Below are positions 16,167 through 24,549 of a DNA stretch of 64,000 nucleotides, piece after piece. The notes below the pieces were generated by a model. That model ran no database searches and was not told the DNA's origin. It saw only the letters and a list, made by a program, of their open reading frames with translations. The stretch comes from Pseudomonas vanderleydeniana (lineage in GTDB: Bacteria; Pseudomonadota; Gammaproteobacteria; Pseudomonadales; Pseudomonadaceae). Location: the NCBI RefSeq assembly GCF_014268755.2, contig NZ_CP077093.1, positions 5,670,501-5,734,500 on the forward strand. Reading direction: 5' to 3'. Positions within the stretch are counted from its first letter, which is position 1, and the number at the start of each line of letters is the position of its first letter. The translations under genes were made by a program, and so were the position numbers.

Positions 16167-16433
16167 GCTATTTCCTTGTTCATGCGCCTAAGGGGCATTC
16201 GAATAAAGTCGCGAGCTTATCAGGCGGCCGCGACCAATGGCTACCGGGATCAGAGCCGAAAACAGCCGATAAGTTCAGGCCAGCAAAGCATTTTACACAG
16301 TGCTGACATTCTGCTTACGTCCAATGGAACCGCCTGTTCGGCGCAAGGGCCAGTATTGGCGGCCATCACGGCCACTTGATGCCTGGCAACAGCTGAGGCA
16401 TAAGAACATCACCACCCGACAAGGATCGTTATC

Positions 16434-18242
16434 TTGCGCATTTTTTACCGTGTGTTACTGGCTCTGATACTGCTGCTTGGCCTCGGTCTTGCGGTGATCT
16501 TGTACTACATCGCCAATCCGAAATTGCCGGCATACATACCGGCCGAGCAGGTGCACTACCTGGATCAGTGGAGCACGGCCGACCGCCAGACCTTCTACTA
16601 CACCCCCCAGGGCACCCAGGTGAAGGGCCTGCGCTACGAGTGGTTCACGGCCCTGGAGCTGCCCTTCTCCGAACAACGCTTCGCCACGCCGGAATACCTC
16701 GCACGCTTCGGCTTCCTGGTCGACCCCAAGCAACGGGCCACGGCGGAAAACCCCGGCAACCTGCCCGTTGGCTTCACCCGTCACCAGAACGCCGGGAGCA
16801 CCGAGCAGTACCTGGATATCACCTGCGCGGCCTGCCACACCGGCGAATTGCGCTACAAGGGCCAGGCCCTGCGGATCGACGGAGGTTCGGCCCAGCATGT
16901 GCTGCCCTCCAGCGTGCCGACGGTACGCGGCGGCAGTTTCGGCCAGGCGCTCGTCGCCAGCCTCGCCGCCACCTACTACAACCCCTGGAAATTCGAACGT
17001 TTCGCCCGCCGGGTCCTGGGCAACGACTACGAAGCCAGACACGCCGAGTTGAAGGTCGCGGTGAAACAGTCCCTCGACACCTTCCTCCACGTCGCCTGGA
17101 ACGATACCCATCGCGGCCTCTACCCAACGCTGGAAGGCCCGGGGCGCACGGATGCGTTCGGCCGGATCGCCAACGCCAGCTTCGGCGACGCCATCTCCGA
17201 CAAGAACTACCGGGTCGCCAATGCGCCGGTGGACTACCCGCAACTGTGGGACATCTGGACCTTCGACTGGGTCCAGTGGACCGCCTCGGCCCAGCAGCCC
17301 ATGGCTCGCAATATCGGCGAGGCCCTGGGCGTCGGCGCCACGCTGAACTTCTTCGACGCCAACGGCCAGCCGCTGCGCGGCGACGAGCGCTACCCCTCCA
17401 GCGTACGCGTGCGTGACCTGCACAAGATCGAGGAAACCCTGCAACGCCTCAAGCCTCCGAGCTGGCCGGAGGAGCTGTTCGGCAAGGTCGACCTGGCTCG
17501 CGCGGCGCAGGGCCGTGCGCTGTTCGCCGAAAACTGCGCCGGTTGCCACGTGCCCAGCGTGCACGAGGAAAACGGCCGTCCGGTACAACAACTCACCAGC
17601 ATTCCCCTGGCCGCGATCGGTACCGACCCGAACACCGCGAACAACATCGCCGACCAGCGCTATGACCTGAGCGCGCTGCAGTGGGACCCGGCGGAACTGG
17701 CCAGGCTACCGGTGCAGTTGCATCCAAAGAGCGACCAGCCACTGGACCTGAGCCAATTGTCAGTGGCCAAGGGCCTGGCCTATGTCACGGCCTTCGTCGA
17801 AGAACAGGCCTACCGCGATGCCGGCGTGACACCCGCCGAGCGCCCGCAGCTGGACGGTTTCGGCCTGCCGATCGGCGTGCTCGAACAGCGGGCCTACAAG
17901 GCCCGGCCACTGGCCGGCGTGTGGGCCACGCCGCCGTACCTGCACAACGGCTCGGTGCCGAGCCTCTACCAGTTGCTGTCGCCGCAGGACGAACGCTCCA
18001 CCACCTTCTATCGGGGCACCTTCGAATACGATCCACGCCACCTGGGCTATCGCCAGAAAGCCTTCGAGAACGGCTTCCTGTTCGACACCAAAATCAGCGG
18101 CAACCACAACAGCGGCCATGAATTCCGCGCCGGCAAGCGTGGGAATGGCGTAATCGGCCGACTGCTGCAGCCGGAGGAACGCTGGGCGTTGCTCGAATAC
18201 CTGAAAGTGCTGGGCGGTCCACTGGAGCAGCAGTTGCCATGA
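16434..18242 (+). CDS. Membrane-anchored di-haem cytochrome c, RoxA/MauG-like
   Basis: 602 residues starting at TTG 16434, with AAGGA upstream. An N-terminal hydrophobic anchor (residues 3-25) directs the rest to the periplasm. Two c-type haem motifs are present: CAACH (near residue 137) and CAGCH (near 370). DWVQWTASAQQPMARNIGEALGVG between them, split here as DWVQWTASA and RNIGEALGVG, recalls RoxA-type rubber oxygenases and bacterial di-haem peroxidases. Such proteins activate O2 or peroxide at one of two haems. The substrate is unknown. It is followed after 37 bases by a catalase-like gene in the same direction, which suggests joint function. Confidence 0.8.
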   Translation: MRIFYRVLLALILLLGLGLAVILYYIANPKLPAYIPAEQVHYLDQWSTADRQTFYYTPQGTQVKGLRYEWFTALELPFSEQRFATPEYLARFGFLVDPKQRATAENPGNLPVGFTRHQNAGSTEQYLDITCAACHTGELRYKGQALRIDGGSAQHVLPSSVPTVRGGSFGQALVASLAATYYNPWKFERFARRVLGNDYEARHAELKVAVKQSLDTFLHVAWNDTHRGLYPTLEGPGRTDAFGRIANASFGDAISDKNYRVANAPVDYPQLWDIWTFDWVQWTASAQQPMARNIGEALGVGATLNFFDANGQPLRGDERYPSSVRVRDLHKIEETLQRLKPPSWPEELFGKVDLARAAQGRALFAENCAGCHVPSVHEENGRPVQQLTSIPLAAIGTDPNTANNIADQRYDLSALQWDPAELARLPVQLHPKSDQPLDLSQLSVAKGLAYVTAFVEEQAYRDAGVTPAERPQLDGFGLPIGVLEQRAYKARPLAGVWATPPYLHNGSVPSLYQLLSPQDERSTTFYRGTFEYDPRHLGYRQKAFENGFLFDTKISGNHNSGHEFRAGKRGNGVIGRLLQPEERWALLEYLKVLGGPLEQQLP

Positions 18243-18279
18243 CCCCACGCCTCAACGACAAGACTGAAAGGAAGCTCCC

Positions 18280-19416
18280 ATGCTGAAGCGACTCTGGCTG
18301 CGCCTTGGCGCATTTCTCGGCAAGAGCCTACTGCTCCTGGTCGGTCTCGGCCTGCTCGGCTGGGCCCTGGCCACCGGCTGGTATGCCTGGCGCCACAGTG
18401 GCCCGGTGCCGACCGTGGAGCAGGTGCCGGGCGATGAGGCGGCCAGGACCCAGGACATCATCCAGACCGCCGTGCGCATCGTCGACCAGCACCGCGAGGG
18501 TACCCGCTACCTGCGTGATGCCCACGCCAAGGCCCATGGCTGCGTGAATGCCGAAGTGCAGGTGCTCGGCGACCTGGGCGGCGACCTGCGCCAGGGCGTG
18601 TTCGCCGAGCCGGGCAAGACCTGGCAGGCGCTGATCCGCCTGTCCAATGGCAACGCCTATCCCCAGTTCGACAGCATCCGCGATGCCCGCGGCATGGCCA
18701 TCAAGCTGCTGGACGTGCCCGGCAAGCAGTTGCTGCCAAGCCAACAGGGGCGCCACGAGCAGGACTTCGTGATGTTCAACCATCCGAACTTCTTCGTCAG
18801 CGATGTCGCCGAGTACCAGCAGAACATCGCCGCCCAGGCCGACGGCAAGAAGGTGCTGGCCTTCTTCCCCAGCTGGAATCCCACCGGCTGGCAGATCCGC
18901 CATCTGTTCATCGCCCTGGCTACCCTGGCGCCGGCGCCGAAAACTCCGATGCAGACGACCTACTTTTCCGTATCGCCCTACAAGTTCGGCAGCGCCAACG
19001 CCAAGTTCCGCGTCGCTCCCGACCCGCAGAGCTGCCCGGAATATGAGTTGCCGAAGCAGAACGAGGACCTGCCGAACTTCCTGCGCAGCGCGCTGGTCCA
19101 GCAACTGTCCACGGACCGCGTGCCGGCCTGCTTCGTGCTGCAGGTCCAGCGGCAGAACGCCAACAAGTACATGCCGATCGAGGACACCAGCATCGAATGG
19201 AAGGAAAGCGACGCGCCGTTCGAGACCGTGGCGCACATCCGCATTCCGGCGCAGGACTTCGACACGCTGGAACAGAACATCGCCTGTGACAACCAGTCAT
19301 TCAGTCCGTGGCACGGTCTTGAGGCACATCGCCCGATCGGCGGCATCAACCGCCTGCGCAAGGCGGTGTATGACGCGGTCAGCGATTACCGGCACAGCCG
19401 TAACGCTGAGCGATAG
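18280..19416 (+). CDS. Membrane-anchored catalase-like haem protein
   Basis: A 378-residue protein. A hydrophobic segment at residues about 14-34 (LLLLVGLGLLGWALATGWYA) anchors it, probably with the body in the periplasm. The rest has the reduced catalase fold: distal His region AHAKAHGCVNAEVQV, the conserved Asn in FVMFNHPNFFVSD, and a proximal haem region near the C-terminus (NRLRKAVYDAVSDYR) with the RxxxY pattern. At under 400 residues it lacks the extra domains of true catalases. Relatives include peroxidases and allene-oxide-synthase-like enzymes. GGAAGC precedes the ATG. It is probably co-transcribed with the cytochrome c gene. Confidence 0.8.
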   Translation: MLKRLWLRLGAFLGKSLLLLVGLGLLGWALATGWYAWRHSGPVPTVEQVPGDEAARTQDIIQTAVRIVDQHREGTRYLRDAHAKAHGCVNAEVQVLGDLGGDLRQGVFAEPGKTWQALIRLSNGNAYPQFDSIRDARGMAIKLLDVPGKQLLPSQQGRHEQDFVMFNHPNFFVSDVAEYQQNIAAQADGKKVLAFFPSWNPTGWQIRHLFIALATLAPAPKTPMQTTYFSVSPYKFGSANAKFRVAPDPQSCPEYELPKQNEDLPNFLRSALVQQLSTDRVPACFVLQVQRQNANKYMPIEDTSIEWKESDAPFETVAHIRIPAQDFDTLEQNIACDNQSFSPWHGLEAHRPIGGINRLRKAVYDAVSDYRHSRNAER

Positions 19417-19480
19417 CAGCAGCCTTCAGGGCGCTATCGCCAGCAAGCCGGATCCCACAGGATTTCGTAACGCTGAGCGA
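19399..19480. repeat. 15-base direct repeats flanking a REP-like element
   Basis: CGTAACGCTGAGCGA occurs at 19399-19413, covering the last codons of the catalase-like gene, and again at 19466-19480. Between them is a REP-type sequence (GCGCTATCGCCAGCAAGCCG). The arrangement looks like a local duplication or a REP insertion with copied flank. Confidence 0.55.
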
Positions 19481-19501
19481 CAAGAGCAGCCGCACGTCCC
19501 T

Positions 19502-19633
19502 TGTGGCGAGCGGGCTTGCCCGCGCCGGGCTGCGAAGCAGCCCTAAAATCAGGGATTGCGATACATCAGGCGGAACCCGGCGGCGGTTTTGCGACGGCTG
19601 CGCCGCCGAGCGCGGGCAAGCCCGCTCGCCACA
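19502..19633. repeat. REPIN, same family as at 761-890
   Basis: The 23-base arm beginning TGTGGCGAGCGGGCTTGCCC (19502) is exactly reverse-complemented at 19611-19633, with about 86 bases between. Length and arms match the first REPIN, while the interior differs. It fills most of the 320-base gap between the catalase-like gene and the tRNA block. Confidence 0.85.
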
Positions 19634-19670
19634 GGGGCACCAGCCGATGCGTCTAAAAACCACGGGCACA

Positions 19671-19695
19671 AAAAAGCCCGCACTAGGCGGGCTTT
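19671..19695 (-). terminator. Terminator of the second tRNA-Val/Asp transcript
   Basis: GCCCGC/GCGGGC (19676-19692) is followed on the minus strand by a T-run (rc of 19671-19675). It lies 40 bases beyond the tRNA-Asp 3' end. An imperfect copy exists at 20008-20033. Confidence 0.75.
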
Positions 19696-19736
19696 GCGTG
19701 ATGTTCTGGCGTTCAGTGGTCCAGAACATCGATATA

Positions 19737-19813
19737 TGGCGCAGCGGACGGGACTCGAACCCGCGACCCCCGGCGTGACAGGCCGGTATTCTAACCGACT
19801 GAACTACCGCTGC
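19737..19813 (-). tRNA. tRNA-Asp (GTC), copy 2
   Basis: 77 bases with encoded CCA. The acceptor stem is GCAGCGG/CCGCTGC with discriminator G. The anticodon loop reads CTGTCAC, giving anticodon GTC. The T-loop GTTCGAGTC is intact. The coding part is identical to the copy at 20073-20149. It lies downstream of tRNA-Val on the same strand. Confidence 0.95.
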
Positions 19814-19831
19814 GCTAAACACTGAAACGAA

Positions 19832-19907
19832 TGGTGGGTGATGACGGGATCGAACCGCCGACCCTCTGCTTGTAAGGCAGATGCTCTCCCGGCTGAGCTA
19901 ATCACCC
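19832..19907 (-). tRNA. tRNA-Val (TAC), copy 2
   Basis: 76 bases with encoded CCA. Acceptor stem GGGTGAT/ATCACCC, discriminator A, anticodon loop CTTACAA (anticodon TAC), and T-loop GTTCGATCC. It is followed 18 bases later by tRNA-Asp. The coding part is identical to the copy at 20169-20244. Confidence 0.95.
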
Positions 19908-20007
19908 TTCGCTTCCGGTGTGAGCGCATTATGCCACAAAAAATCCATAAAGCACTGATTTAAATAAAAAATTTTTAAATCATGGATTTTTCTACACACC
20001 AGACAGC

Positions 20008-20033
20008 AAAAAGCCCGCACTGGGCGGGCTTTC
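20008..20033 (-). terminator. Terminator of the first tRNA-Val/Asp transcript
   Basis: GCCCGC/GCGGGC (20013-20029) with a T-run on the minus strand, at the same relative position as the copy at 19671-19695. Confidence 0.75.
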
Positions 20034-20072
20034 CGTGATGTTCTGGCGTTCAGTGGTCCAGAACATCGAATA

Positions 20073-20149
20073 TGGCGCAGCGGACGGGACTCGAACCCGC
20101 GACCCCCGGCGTGACAGGCCGGTATTCTAACCGACTGAACTACCGCTGC
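20073..20149 (-). tRNA. tRNA-Asp (GTC), copy 1
   Basis: 77 bases, encoded CCA, anticodon GTC. The coding part is identical to the copy at 19737-19813. The downstream hairpin GTTCTGG/CCAGAAC and the terminator are also duplicated. Confidence 0.95.
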
Positions 20150-20168
20150 GCTAAACACTGATATCGAA

Positions 20169-20244
20169 TGGTGGGTGATGACGGGATCGAACCGCCGACC
20201 CTCTGCTTGTAAGGCAGATGCTCTCCCGGCTGAGCTAATCACCC
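20169..20244 (-). tRNA. tRNA-Val (TAC), copy 1
   Basis: 76 bases, encoded CCA, anticodon TAC, identical in its coding part to the copy at 19832-19907. It is the first tRNA transcribed in the block. Confidence 0.95.
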
Positions 20245-20404
20245 TTCGCTTTCGGTGTGGCGCGCATTCTACGGAGCAGTCCCCACTCTGGCAAGCACTT
20301 TCTTCAATATTTTTTTCAGGCCTTCCAAAGACTTAGCAGAGGGTTGGCCTATCGGGCCACGAAGACAATAATGCCCACCTTTGTATAAAGGAGAGATTCG
20401 CCCC

Positions 20405-21325
20405 ATGTGGTTCAAGAACCTGCTGATCTACCGCCTGACCCAGGATCTGCCTTTTGACGCCGAGGCCCTGGAGGCCGCGCTGGCGACCAAACCGGCCCGC
20501 CCCTGCGCAAGCCAGGAGTTGACCACCTATGGTTTCGTCGCGCCATTCGGCAAGGGCGAAGATGCACCGCTGGTGCATGTCAGTGGCGATTTCCTGCTGG
20601 TCTCGGCCCGCAAGGAAGAGCGCATCCTGCCAGGCAGCGTGGTACGCGACGCACTGAAGGAAAAGGTCGAGGAAATCGAGGCCGAGCAGATGCGCAAGGT
20701 CTACAAGAAGGAGCGCGACCAGCTCAAGGATGAAATCATCCAGGCCTTCCTGCCACGCGCCTTCATCCGCCGTTCGGCGACCTTCGCCGCGATCGCGCCG
20801 AAACAGGGCCTGATCCTGGTCAACTCGGCCAGCCCGAAACGCGCTGAAGACCTGCTGTCGACCCTGCGCGAAGTACTCGGCACCCTGCCGGTTCGTCCGT
20901 TGACCGTGAAGATCGCGCCAACCGCGGTGATGACCGACTGGGTCAAGACTCTCAAGGCCGCCGACAACTTCTTCGTACTCGACGAGTGCGAACTGCGCGA
21001 CGTCCAGGAAGATGGCGGGATCGTGCGCTGCAAGCGCCAGGACCTGACTGGCGACGAGATCCAGCTGCACCTGAGCACCGGCAAGATGGTCACCCAACTG
21101 GCCCTGGCCTGGCAGGACAAGCTGTCCTTCGTGCTCGACGACAAGATGGTGGTCAAGCGCCTGAAGTTCGAAGACCTGCTGCAGGATCAGGCCGAACAGG
21201 ACGGTGGCGACGAAGCCCTGGGCCAGCTGGATGCCAGCTTCACCCTGATGATGCTGACCTTCGGCGAGTTCCTGCCGGAACTGTTCGAGGCCCTGGGCGG
21301 CGAGGAAATCCCGCAAGGGATCTGA
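20405..21325 (+). CDS. rdgC: Recombination-associated protein RdgC
   Basis: 306 residues from ATG 20405 ([11 protein letters not shown]), close to the length of E. coli RdgC. AAAGGAGAG lies upstream (about 20387-20395). RdgC forms a ring-shaped dimer that binds double-stranded DNA without sequence preference and limits RecA action. The sequence is co-linear with the family, including [19 protein letters not shown] and the C-terminal [18 protein letters not shown]. It is a single-gene unit. A GC hairpin without a T-run (21339-21357) follows the stop. Confidence 0.95.
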   Translation: MWFKNLLIYRLTQDLPFDAEALEAALATKPARPCASQELTTYGFVAPFGKGEDAPLVHVSGDFLLVSARKEERILPGSVVRDALKEKVEEIEAEQMRKVYKKERDQLKDEIIQAFLPRAFIRRSATFAAIAPKQGLILVNSASPKRAEDLLSTLREVLGTLPVRPLTVKIAPTAVMTDWVKTLKAADNFFVLDECELRDVQEDGGIVRCKRQDLTGDEIQLHLSTGKMVTQLALAWQDKLSFVLDDKMVVKRLKFEDLLQDQAEQDGGDEALGQLDASFTLMMLTFGEFLPELFEALGGEEIPQGI

Positions 21326-21366
21326 TCGTCCCCCGACGCCCGCCGGTCTTCGGCGGGAGTGCCCCG

Positions 21367-21954
21367 CTAGAGTCCCATGGCGCTCAGGAAGGAGTCGATC
21401 TGTCGCTCGAATGCGGACCGATCGTAGCCGACCAGCGCCATGCGCCAGAAACCCTGCAGGTAGGTGGTGATGATCGCCGCCGTGACCTGCGGGTCCAATG
21501 AAGCCGGCAACAGCCCGCGCTCGCGATCCTGTTCCAGGCGTGCCAGGAAAATCCCCCGCACCTTCTCCAGCTCGCCCTGGACACACTCGCGCAGCTCAGG
21601 TTCGGCCAGCACTTGCTCGCTCACCATGGCCGCCACCAGGCACAACCGCGATGGCGTATCCGGAGCATCCAGGCAATCGAGCGAAACCCGAAAGAAGGCC
21701 CGGATCCCCTCGGCTGCGGTCGCCGCCTGCGCCAAGGCTTCCAGCCGCCGGCGCACCACCGTCTCGCCATAATGCTCCACGCAGGACAAGTACAGGTGCT
21801 TCTTGCTCTTGAGCGTGTTGTAGAACGAGCCCTCGCCGATCTCCATCGTCTTGAGCAGCTCGCGCAATCCGGTCTCGGTGTAGCCATGCTGCCAGAACAG
21901 CGTGGTCGCCCTGTCCAGGGCCTGCGTGTAGTTGAATGCGATTCTTCGTGCCAT
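21367..21954 (-). CDS. TetR-family transcriptional regulator
   Basis: 195 residues from ATG 21954 (MARRIAF); ATG 21966 is also possible. The N-terminal HTH reads LRELLKTMEIGEGSFYNTLKS. The C-terminal ligand domain resembles the AcrR/TetR_C group. It is divergent from the epoxide hydrolase gene, and two near-identical 16-base palindromes lie between them, so it probably represses the hydrolase and itself. The inducer may be an epoxide or related xenobiotic, which is inferred only from the neighbour. Confidence 0.88.
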   Translation of the reverse strand: MARRIAFNYTQALDRATTLFWQHGYTETGLRELLKTMEIGEGSFYNTLKSKKHLYLSCVEHYGETVVRRRLEALAQAATAAEGIRAFFRVSLDCLDAPDTPSRLCLVAAMVSEQVLAEPELRECVQGELEKVRGIFLARLEQDRERGLLPASLDPQVTAAIITTYLQGFWRMALVGYDRSAFERQIDSFLSAMGL

Positions 21955-21972
21955 AGCCTTCCGCATGCAAAG

Positions 21973-21988
21973 TGTAGCGATCGCTACA
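21973..21988. promoter_or_regulatory. TetR operator 1
   Basis: TGTAGCGATCGCTACA is a perfect 16-base palindrome 18 bases upstream of the preferred TetR start. The flanks (T-rich on one side, AAT on the other) resemble those of operator 2. Confidence 0.75.
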
Positions 21989-22024
21989 ATAACATTGACA
22001 GCGCCGATTTGCCCGATCTAAATT

Positions 22025-22040
22025 TGTAGCAGTCGCTACA
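22025..22040. promoter_or_regulatory. TetR operator 2 overlapping the hydrolase promoter
   Basis: TGTAGCAGTCGCTACA matches operator 1 except at the centre. A TTGACA (21995-22000) and a TAAATT (22019-22024), 18 bases apart, form a likely promoter for the epoxide hydrolase gene, and the operator sits directly after its -10. Binding here should block initiation. Confidence 0.7.
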
Positions 22041-22068
22041 ATTAAATCTGCAATCATCGGAGTCAGAC

Positions 22069-23331
22069 ATGTCCACCCCCGCCCACGCATCCATCGCCCA
22101 GAATCGAACGACCGGTTCAACACTGACCATCCCTCCTGCCACCGAAGCCGTGACCCCGTTCGAGGTCCACGTCCCCGAGCCAGCCATCGTCGATTTGCGC
22201 CTGCGTCTGCGCCTGGCCCGCTGGCCGGATCGGGAACTGGTCGACGACTGGTCCCAGGGCGTTCCCCTGGCCGCTGCCCAGTCGCTGGTCGACCATTGGC
22301 TCAACCATTACGACTGGCGCAGGTTCGAAGCCCGCCTGAACAGCTACCCGCAATTCCGCACGCGAATCGACGGCGTGGGCATCTACTTCATCCATGCCCG
22401 CTCCCCCCACGCGAATGCCATGCCGATTCTGCTGACCCACGGCTGGCCCGGCTCAGTCGCCGAGTTCCTGAACGTGATCGATCGCCTGACCGATCCGACC
22501 CGCTTCGGTGGCCACCCCGAAAACGCCTTCCATGTGGTGATCCCGGCCATTCCCGGCTACGGCTTTTCCGACAAGCCCACGGAGCTGGGCTGGAACCCGG
22601 CGCGTATCGCACGGGCCTGGACAGTGCTGATGAACGAACGCCTGGGCTACCGGCACTGGGTCGCCCAGGGCGGCGACTGGGGCTCGGCGATTACCACGGC
22701 ATTGGCCAGCCAGGCTCCGCAGGGCCTGATGGCCGCCCATGTGAACCTGCCGATGGTCGTGCCGGCGCAATTGCCCGAGAACCCGACCGAGGAAGAACGC
22801 CAGGCACTGGACGATATCGAGCTGTTCGTCAGCCAGGGCACCGGCTATGCCGACCAGATGAACACCCGGCCACAGACCATCGGCTATGCACTGAACGACT
22901 CGCCGCTGGCCCTGGCGGCCTGGATGTACGAGAAATTCTGGAACTGGACGGACAACGATGGCTTGCCGGAAGACGCACTGACCCGCGACCAGATGCTCGA
23001 TGACATCTCGCTCTACTGGTTCACCGCCAGCGGCACGTCCAGCGCCCGCCTGTACTGGGAAGGCGTCGGCAGCACGATCCGCGGAGCCGACTTCTTCTCC
23101 GGCGGTCGCGCCGGTAGCGGTCGCATCGAGGTCCCGATGGGTGCCAGCCTGTTCCCCGCCGAGACCTATCGTCCACCGCGCGCCTGGGCCGAGGCGGCCT
23201 GGAGCAAGCTGTTCTACTGGAATGAAGTGGACAAGGGCGGCCATTTCGCGGCGTTCGAACAACCGCAGATCTTCGCGCAGGAGATGTGGCAGGCCTTCAG
23301 GCCGTTCCGCCAGCAGGCCGCAGGGCAATGA
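22069..23331 (+). CDS. Epoxide hydrolase with EHN domain (alpha/beta hydrolase)
   Basis: 420 residues. The EHN N-terminal domain (about 25-130) has LRLRLARWPD and WRRFEARLNSYPQF. The alpha/beta core has the oxyanion motif HGWPGS, the nucleophile Asp in QGGDWGSAI, and the catalytic His in KGGHFAAFEQP. The architecture matches microsomal/juvenile-hormone type epoxide hydrolases, which convert epoxides to diols. The N-terminus has a short Ala/Ser/Thr stretch but no clear signal peptide. GGAG precedes the ATG. The divergent TetR gene and its operators suggest induction by substrate. Confidence 0.88.
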   Translation: MSTPAHASIAQNRTTGSTLTIPPATEAVTPFEVHVPEPAIVDLRLRLRLARWPDRELVDDWSQGVPLAAAQSLVDHWLNHYDWRRFEARLNSYPQFRTRIDGVGIYFIHARSPHANAMPILLTHGWPGSVAEFLNVIDRLTDPTRFGGHPENAFHVVIPAIPGYGFSDKPTELGWNPARIARAWTVLMNERLGYRHWVAQGGDWGSAITTALASQAPQGLMAAHVNLPMVVPAQLPENPTEEERQALDDIELFVSQGTGYADQMNTRPQTIGYALNDSPLALAAWMYEKFWNWTDNDGLPEDALTRDQMLDDISLYWFTASGTSSARLYWEGVGSTIRGADFFSGGRAGSGRIEVPMGASLFPAETYRPPRAWAEAAWSKLFYWNEVDKGGHFAAFEQPQIFAQEMWQAFRPFRQQAAGQ

Positions 23332-23481
23332 ACCGAATCGCTCGCCGCTGCACGGCGGTGGGCGATGACGCTGCCGGACAGCGACGCCAGGGTTGGCTGG
23401 CCGCAGTCGGGGACATCGGCGAGAATGCCCGATCCATTCATCGGGATCCCGGACTGCGCGGGAATACAACAAGGAAAAGCC

Positions 23482-24432
23482 ATGCGTGCACTGGCGGCAT
23501 TGAGTCGTTTTGTCGGTAACACCTTCGCCTACTGGGTACTGATTTTCGCCGTGCTGGCGTTCCTGCTGCCCGGCTGGTTCCTCAGCCTGAAAGTCGCCAT
23601 CGTGCCGTTGCTCGGTCTGGTGATGTTCGGCATGGGCCTGACCCTGAAACTCGAAGACTTCGCCGAAGTCGCGCGCCATCCCTGGCGCGTGGCCCTCGGC
23701 GTGGTCGCCCACTTCGTGATCATGCCCGGCGTGGCCTGGTTGCTGTGCCGGATCTTTCACTTGCCGGCGGAAATCGCCGTCGGAGTGATCCTGGTCGGCT
23801 GCTGCCCAAGCGGTACCGCCTCCAACGTGATGACCTGGCTGGCTCGCGGCGACCTGGCGCTGTCGGTGGCCATCGCCGCCGTCACCACCCTGCTCGCCCC
23901 GCTGCTGACTCCGGCGCTGATCTGGCTGCTGGCCTCGGCCTGGTTGCCGGTCTCGTTCGCCGACCTGTTCTGGTCGATCCTGCAGGTGGTGCTGCTGCCG
24001 ATCGTGCTCGGCGTGGTTGCCCAGCGCCTGCTGGGTGAGCGGGTCCGCCATGCGGTCGAGGTGCTGCCGCTGGTGTCGGTGGTCAGCATCGTGATCATCG
24101 TCGCGGCAGTGGTTGCCGCCAGCCAGGCGAAAATCGCCGAGTCGGGCCTGCTGATCATGGCGGTGGTGATGCTGCACAACAGCTTCGGCTACCTGCTCGG
24201 CTACTTCACCGGGCGCCTGTTCAAGCTTCCGCTGGCCCAGCGCAAATCGCTGGCCCTGGAAGTCGGCATGCAGAATTCAGGGCTGGGGGCGGCACTGGCC
24301 AGCGCGCACTTCTCGCCATTGGCGGCGGTGCCGAGTGCGCTGTTCAGCGTCTGGCACAACATTTCCGGCGCACTGCTCTCGACCTGGTTCCGCAAGATGA
24401 CCGACGACCAGGAGCGCAAGGCGGCCGATTGA
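23482..24432 (+). CDS. Bile acid:sodium symporter (BASS) family transporter
   Basis: 316 residues from ATG 23482 with AAGGAA upstream; an earlier in-frame start at 23365 would add a non-hydrophobic leader. About ten hydrophobic segments are visible. The conserved VGCCPSGTASNVMTWLARGDL and LEVGMQNSGLGAALA signatures, quoted here only in part, line the substrate site in this family. Substrates of bacterial members include bile acids, pantoate, and other organic anions. The substrate here cannot be told. It starts about 150 bases after the epoxide hydrolase and may be separately expressed. Confidence 0.9.
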   Translation: MRALAALSRFVGNTFAYWVLIFAVLAFLLPGWFLSLKVAIVPLLGLVMFGMGLTLKLEDFAEVARHPWRVALGVVAHFVIMPGVAWLLCRIFHLPAEIAVGVILVGCCPSGTASNVMTWLARGDLALSVAIAAVTTLLAPLLTPALIWLLASAWLPVSFADLFWSILQVVLLPIVLGVVAQRLLGERVRHAVEVLPLVSVVSIVIIVAAVVAASQAKIAESGLLIMAVVMLHNSFGYLLGYFTGRLFKLPLAQRKSLALEVGMQNSGLGAALASAHFSPLAAVPSALFSVWHNISGALLSTWFRKMTDDQERKAAD

Positions 24433-24479
24433 GCGAAAGCTTGCTCCCCGGAGGGATAATGTGCACGATAATGCGCACG

Positions 24480-24529
24480 GCAGGGACGACCCTGCGGCTC
24501 GTTCGAGCAATCAATCCGGGGACGGCCCC
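24480..24529 (+). promoter_or_regulatory. Guanidine-II riboswitch (mini-ykkC)
   Basis: Two small hairpins with ACGR loops are visible. GCAGGG-ACGA-CCCTGC spans 24480-24495 and GGGG-ACGG-CCCC spans 24518-24529, with a 22-base linker. This matches the guanidine-II class, where two ACGR loops pair around guanidinium and expose the ribosome site. The second hairpin ends 12 bases before GAGG (24541) and 21 bases before the sugE start. Two GATAAT sequences (24455 and 24467) are possible -10 elements. Confidence 0.88.
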
Positions 24530-24549
24530 ATCCACCGATGGAGGTTCAC

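Noticed and set aside
19737..20244. Prophage or island integration at the tRNA block
   Set aside because: No integrase, no displaced tRNA 3' fragment and no phage genes nearby. The repeats are full tRNA copies with terminators.
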